The notes below the pieces were generated by a model. The model was not told where the DNA came from, ran no database searches, and was given only the letters and a program-made list of their open reading frames with translations. From a virus: DNA of 48,175 nucleotides. Below are positions 44,922-48,175 of this stretch, piece after piece. The stretch covers positions 1 through 48,175 of the IMG/VR virus record IMGVR_UViG_3300037133_000006; one strand, given 5' to 3'. Every line of letters begins with the position of its first letter. The stretch's first letter is position 1. The translations under genes were made by a program, and so were the position numbers.

Positions 44922-47399
44922 ATGATGAAGCGTTCACTTTTTGAAGAAGAACAATCCGAGAATGGTTTTTCTCTTTGGCCGCATCAGGTAAAAGGGAAAG
45001 AGGAACTGCGGGAAGCTGTGAAGCGTGGACACCGCCGCGTTGTGCTTCAGGTGGCCACAGGAGGCGGCAAGACCCGCCTCATGGCCGAGATCATACTAGA
45101 CGCACTGAAGAAGGGCAGCAATGTGGTATTCTGCGTTCCCCTGAAGGCTCTGGTAGACCAGACCGTGAAGGAATTCCAAGAGGCGGGGATCAAGGACATT
45201 GGCGTGATCCAAGCCCAGCATGCCATGACGGATTGGATGGCATCAGTACAAGTGGCAAGCATTCAGACACTCATCCGCCGGCCGATTCCTGAAGCCGACC
45301 TGATTATATGGGACGAGGCGCACGTCCGTTCCAAGGGACTCGAAAAGATCATTGCCAGCGACCAGTGGAAGGACAAGGTGGTAATCGGCCTGTCCGCTAC
45401 GCCGTGGGCAAAGGGAATGGGACAGAAATGGAATGAACTGGTGGTATGCGGAACCACGCGAGAGCTAATTGATTCTGGCGTGTTGTGCCCATATAAGATC
45501 ATGGTTCCACCCGATGAATTCAAGCCTAACCGCGCAGCCGTGAAAGTGAAGGACGGCGAGTTTGTAGACGAAGCGGCCATTGCAGAATTCAGCAAACCGG
45601 CCATCGTGGGCAACGTGGTAGACACTTGGCTGGAGCATGGCCCAGGTTACGAGACGTTCCTGTTCGGCCAGAATTGCGCTCATGCTAGATCGCTTCAAGC
45701 CGAGTTCAATGAGCGGGGAATCTCCTGCGGATACATCGACGGTGAGAGTGAAGAGCAGGACATTCTCGACATGTGGAAGAAGTACGATTCCCATGAATAC
45801 AAGGTAATTGCTTCCGTGGGTTGCCTGGTGGCCGGAGTGGACAAGCGAGTGCGCTGCATCATCCTCGCCATGATGACCAAGAGCCGCATGAAGTACATGC
45901 AGATCGTGGGCCGGTCCTTCCGCACGAACGGAGATCCTTCCAAGGTCGCGTGCATTGCGCGTGACTCCATGGTTCTTACCCAACATGGTCTAATACCAAT
46001 TCAAGATATAACACTTGACCACATGGTATGGGATGGTATAGAGTTTGTACATCACGGTGGTGCTGTATGCAAAGGTATAAAAGAGGTTATCGAGCATGAT
46101 GGCATTATCGGAACTCCTGACCATGAGGTAATGACAGATGACGGTTTCCAAACACTTGCTAACGCGAAATGTGGACACAAACGGATTGTTACGACCGGAA
46201 TTGGTGGGACACCAATATGGTTCATTGGAGATAATCTCACGGGAAACCAATGGACAAGGGGGATTCAACCTGCGGGTGAAGGTAAAGTGCCTACGTTGCG
46301 GTGGAATACACATGGCACGTTTTTACAACATCAAGAAGCGTCCGAATACAGCAGCTTGCCCGCACTGCAACGGAAGAAAACCAATTACTGTACCGAAATG
46401 GCTATACCGGAGATGTCAAGGTCAACAGGATCGGTGCTGCAATCCAAACAATTTGGAATATCGCAACTATGGGAAAAGAGGAATACGGTTTCTGTTTCCA
46501 AGCCCCAACGCTGCTGCTACGTGGATTGCGGAGAATCTTGGGATAAAAGATCGATCTTTTCAACTAGACAGGATCAACAACGAAGGGAATTACGAACCAG
46601 GGAATATTCGCTGGGTGACTTGCGCTTTGCAATGCAACAATACTCGGAAGTCAGACGGTACACGTCGAACAAGAACAATTCAATTCCGAGTGAATCATCC
46701 AGAAGTTCTCTACGCGGACATGACCCTATGTATTTTTATTGGCTGGGGTCTAACAGATCGTCAGATAGTCAACCGATGGAACAGACTCCCAGAATCAAGA
46801 AGGAAGTATGGGACATCGTCAATGCTGGGAATTTACAAAGGTTCACTGTCAATGGGAAATTAGTTCACAACTGCATTCTGGACCACGGAGGCAATACGCT
46901 TGCTCTCGGTGAGCCGGTAGACATTCAGTACGACCACCTGGACATGAGTAAGCCGGGAGACAAGGGAAGCGCGTTCAAGGAAGAGAAGGAACCGCCGAAG
47001 CCCCGCGAGTGCCCGCATTGCCACATGCTGCTACAACGCTCCGCTAAGCATTGCCCGTTCTGCGGCCAACTTATGCTCACTCTCAAGAACAACGAGGTTG
47101 TGCATGAGGACGGCGAACTGGTGAAGTACGGTTCCGGCAAGATAGCAAAGGAACCCCGCAAGGTACGAAGCGACGAGCAAGCATTCTATTCCGGGCTGTT
47201 GCAATTCTCCCAAGGCCATGGATTCAGTGACGGATGGGCAAAGCACAAGTACCACGAACGGTTCGGATCATGGCCGGATGGACTCGACAATGTTCCCATG
47301 ACGCCGCGCAATGTGGTGAAGGACTTCATCAAAGAGTCGATGCTTAAGTGGCGGAAGGAAAAGAAAGCAATGGAAGCACAGAAGGGACAGACAGCATGA
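44922..47399 (+). CDS. superfamily 2 DNA helicase with intein
   Basis: 825-residue precursor; 518 after removal of a 307-residue intein. Walker A ATGGGKT (45-51), DEAH box WDEAH (130-134), SAT motif (158-160) and motif VI QIVGRSFR (327-334) define an SF2 helicase as in phages such as T7-like and lambdoid groups. The intein begins at Cys344, ten residues after motif VI, and ends at Asn650 with Cys651 as +1 residue. Joined exteins read SKVA-CILDHGGN, the normal helicase sequence at this place. A zinc ribbon (CPHCHMLLQRSAKHCPFCG) follows. It would unwind DNA for replication or recombination. Confidence 0.85.
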   Translation: MMKRSLFEEEQSENGFSLWPHQVKGKEELREAVKRGHRRVVLQVATGGGKTRLMAEIILDALKKGSNVVFCVPLKALVDQTVKEFQEAGIKDIGVIQAQHAMTDWMASVQVASIQTLIRRPIPEADLIIWDEAHVRSKGLEKIIASDQWKDKVVIGLSATPWAKGMGQKWNELVVCGTTRELIDSGVLCPYKIMVPPDEFKPNRAAVKVKDGEFVDEAAIAEFSKPAIVGNVVDTWLEHGPGYETFLFGQNCAHARSLQAEFNERGISCGYIDGESEEQDILDMWKKYDSHEYKVIASVGCLVAGVDKRVRCIILAMMTKSRMKYMQIVGRSFRTNGDPSKVACIARDSMVLTQHGLIPIQDITLDHMVWDGIEFVHHGGAVCKGIKEVIEHDGIIGTPDHEVMTDDGFQTLANAKCGHKRIVTTGIGGTPIWFIGDNLTGNQWTRGIQPAGEGKVPTLRWNTHGTFLQHQEASEYSSLPALQRKKTNYCTEMAIPEMSRSTGSVLQSKQFGISQLWEKRNTVSVSKPQRCCYVDCGESWDKRSIFSTRQDQQRRELRTREYSLGDLRFAMQQYSEVRRYTSNKNNSIPSESSRSSLRGHDPMYFYWLGSNRSSDSQPMEQTPRIKKEVWDIVNAGNLQRFTVNGKLVHNCILDHGGNTLALGEPVDIQYDHLDMSKPGDKGSAFKEEKEPPKPRECPHCHMLLQRSAKHCPFCGQLMLTLKNNEVVHEDGELVKYGSGKIAKEPRKVRSDEQAFYSGLLQFSQGHGFSDGWAKHKYHERFGSWPDGLDNVPMTPRNVVKDFIKESMLKWRKEKKAMEAQKGQTA
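45951..46871 (+). mobile_element. intein in the helicase (Cys344-Asn650)
   Basis: Block A: CIARDSMVLTQHGLIPIQDI with the splice Cys. Block B: GTPDHEVMTDDG with Thr398 and His401 (T-x-x-H). Blocks F and G: EVWDIVNAGNLQRFTV and NGKLVHN, with the last His-Asn pair before Cys. All splice residues are present. Between B and F the 190 in-frame residues are rich in Ser, Arg, Gln and show no LAGLIDADG or HNH motif in this frame. The DNA is visibly A/T-richer than the helicase on both sides. Confidence 0.88.
46138..46863 (+). CDS. HNH homing endonuclease nested in the intein in another frame
   Basis: 241 residues from ATG 46138, with GAGGT (46125-46129) eight bases upstream; the frame is +1 relative to the helicase. 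It has a complete phage homing endonuclease pattern: LVGHQYGSLEIISRE, zinc pairs Cys51-x2-Cys54 and Cys74-x2-Cys77, RCCNPNN and YGKRGI (111-116), and LDRINNEGNYEPGNIRW (143-159), the HNH-type core. The C-terminus has a helix-turn-helix-like GWGLTDRQIVNRWNRL. It lies wholly between intein blocks B and G, stopping eight bases before the splice Asn codon ends. Confidence 0.85.
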   Translation: MTVSKHLLTRNVDTNGLLRPELVGHQYGSLEIISRETNGQGGFNLRVKVKCLRCGGIHMARFYNIKKRPNTAACPHCNGRKPITVPKWLYRRCQGQQDRCCNPNNLEYRNYGKRGIRFLFPSPNAAATWIAENLGIKDRSFQLDRINNEGNYEPGNIRWVTCALQCNNTRKSDGTRRTRTIQFRVNHPEVLYADMTLCIFIGWGLTDRQIVNRWNRLPESRRKYGTSSMLGIYKGSLSMGN

Positions 47400-48175
47400 T
47401 CGCTGATGGATCTGAAGAAGAAAAGGAGAGGACATTGAAACAGTATCCAGTGTTATTCAACGGCGAGATGGTGAGAGCCATACTCGAAGGCCGAAAGACG
47501 CAGACGCGGCGCGTGGTGAAACTTCCATCACACTTCAAATGTCCCGTGACTGGAAGAAAATATCCGCTTCCGGTGGACCTCTGGAAGTCCACTACTTTCG
47601 GTGGCGGAGGATCTTTTCGTATTGTTAGGGGCGAAAGGGTTGCTGTTCCCGAAGCTCCGGGGATGTGGAATGACAAGGGTGCGACCCTGATAGGTTCTCC
47701 TTACTCCCCCGGCGACCGGATGTGGGTGCGGGAGACGTGGGGATATCGTGGCGGACCATGGCACAGCAAGACGCCCAAAGTGCAAGACTTTCAGATAGCA
47801 TACAGGGCCGACGGATCACAGATCACATTTTCACGTCCGGCTGAGATTTTCGAATCTCTTGCCAAACAGCGACCACGGAAGACAGATGAGGATGATTGGG
47901 ACTGGCAAGACTACATCTCAAGGTACTGGAAATCGTGGCGTCCTTCTATCCACATGCCGCGTTGGGCTAGCCGCATCACGCTGGAGATCACCGATGTGCG
48001 CGTGCAGCGGTTGCAGAAAATCAGCGATAGCGATGCGATGGACGAAGGTGCGGGAGCGACCGGACCGTTGCACGCGGAGTTGGATGGCGACACTGACGAA
48101 TACCGCAATAGGTTCCGTGAACTCTGGGAATCGATCTACGCCAAGCAAGGCAACGGATGGGCCACGAATCCTTGG
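47396..48175 (+). CDS. ASCH/PUA-like domain phage protein, N-terminal part (continues at base 1)
   Basis: ATG 47396 overlaps the helicase stop as ATGA. TTG 47435 with GGAGAGG just upstream is an equally good start and gives the family's usual beginning (KQYPVLFNGEMVRAILEGRK). GDRMWVRETWGYRGG and RPSIHMPRWASR are the conserved family motifs. The gene has no stop before the end of the window. It continues in frame at base 1 through 258 when the circle is closed. The role is unknown; the fold suggests RNA or modified-base binding. Confidence 0.8.
   Translation, partial: MIADGSEEEKERTLKQYPVLFNGEMVRAILEGRKTQTRRVVKLPSHFKCPVTGRKYPLPVDLWKSTTFGGGGSFRIVRGERVAVPEAPGMWNDKGATLIGSPYSPGDRMWVRETWGYRGGPWHSKTPKVQDFQIAYRADGSQITFSRPAEIFESLAKQRPRKTDEDDWDWQDYISRYWKSWRPSIHMPRWASRITLEITDVRVQRLQKISDSDAMDEGAGATGPLHAELDGDTDEYRNRFRELWESIYAKQGNGWATNPW
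47954..48175. repeat. terminal direct repeat, right copy
   Basis: Same 222 bases as 1-222 except T at 48081 for G at 128. The repeat shows that the window covers the whole genome plus a 222-base overlap. Confidence 0.95.

Noticed and set aside
46138-46863. The HNH frame as proof of sequencing frameshifts in an ordinary large intein
   Set aside because: The endonuclease frame has its own ATG and Shine-Dalgarno site and a natural stop before the splice end, while the helicase frame is open for 825 codons with no stop. Two exact compensating errors are less likely, though re-sequencing should settle it.

Overview
This window is one complete genome of a tailed bacteriophage with a contractile tail (myovirus morphology). 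The first 222 bases recur as the last 222 with a single mismatch, so the sequence is a circle (or a circularly permuted molecule) of 47,953 bp that was cut open inside an ASCH-domain gene. No integrase, rRNA, tRNA or CRISPR array is visible. The host cannot be named from the sequence. A lipobox protein and Sec-type signal peptides suggest a diderm bacterium, and a soil bacterium such as an acidobacterium is only a guess.

Layout. From about 35.7 kb through the end and around the circle to 3.6 kb, plus-strand genes form the early and replication half. They comprise small membrane proteins, two repeat-built proteins, HTH and ParB-like proteins, a replication-initiator-like protein, a Sak4-like ATPase, a PD-(D/E)XK exonuclease, a superfamily 2 helicase and many tightly overlapping small genes. 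From 35.3 kb down to 3.65 kb the minus strand carries the late genes in virion order: small and large terminase, portal, MuF-like protein, a glycosyltransferase pair, prohead protease/scaffold, cement protein, major capsid, neck proteins, tail sheath, tail tube, frameshifted tail chaperone, tape measure, baseplate (Dit-like, plug, hub, Gp138-like spike, gp25-like, J-like, DUF2612), fibres, and a lysis region (small membrane proteins, papain-like peptidase, lipoprotein, broken GH24 lysozyme, SleB-like hydrolase). One plus-strand two-gene cassette (24.7-25.2 kb) with its own promoter interrupts the late region.

Most notable observation. The helicase gene carries an intein (Cys344 to Asn650) just after helicase motif VI. 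A complete HNH homing-endonuclease gene with its own Shine-Dalgarno site and ATG lies inside the intein DNA in another reading frame, while the helicase/intein frame stays open throughout. This is an overlapping-frame alternative to the usual in-frame endonuclease domain of large inteins.

Other signals worth checking are a T TTT TTT slip site for -1 frameshifting in the tail chaperone, a nested scaffold start with a perfect ribosome-binding site, related 88-bp leaders ending in a GGTGCAA/TTGCACC dyad before two early genes (with the dyad alone before a third), a hexapeptide-repeat protein that looks like a beta-helix, a terminator-promoter-operator module at 30.8 kb, and a DnaA-box dyad at 35.4 kb.
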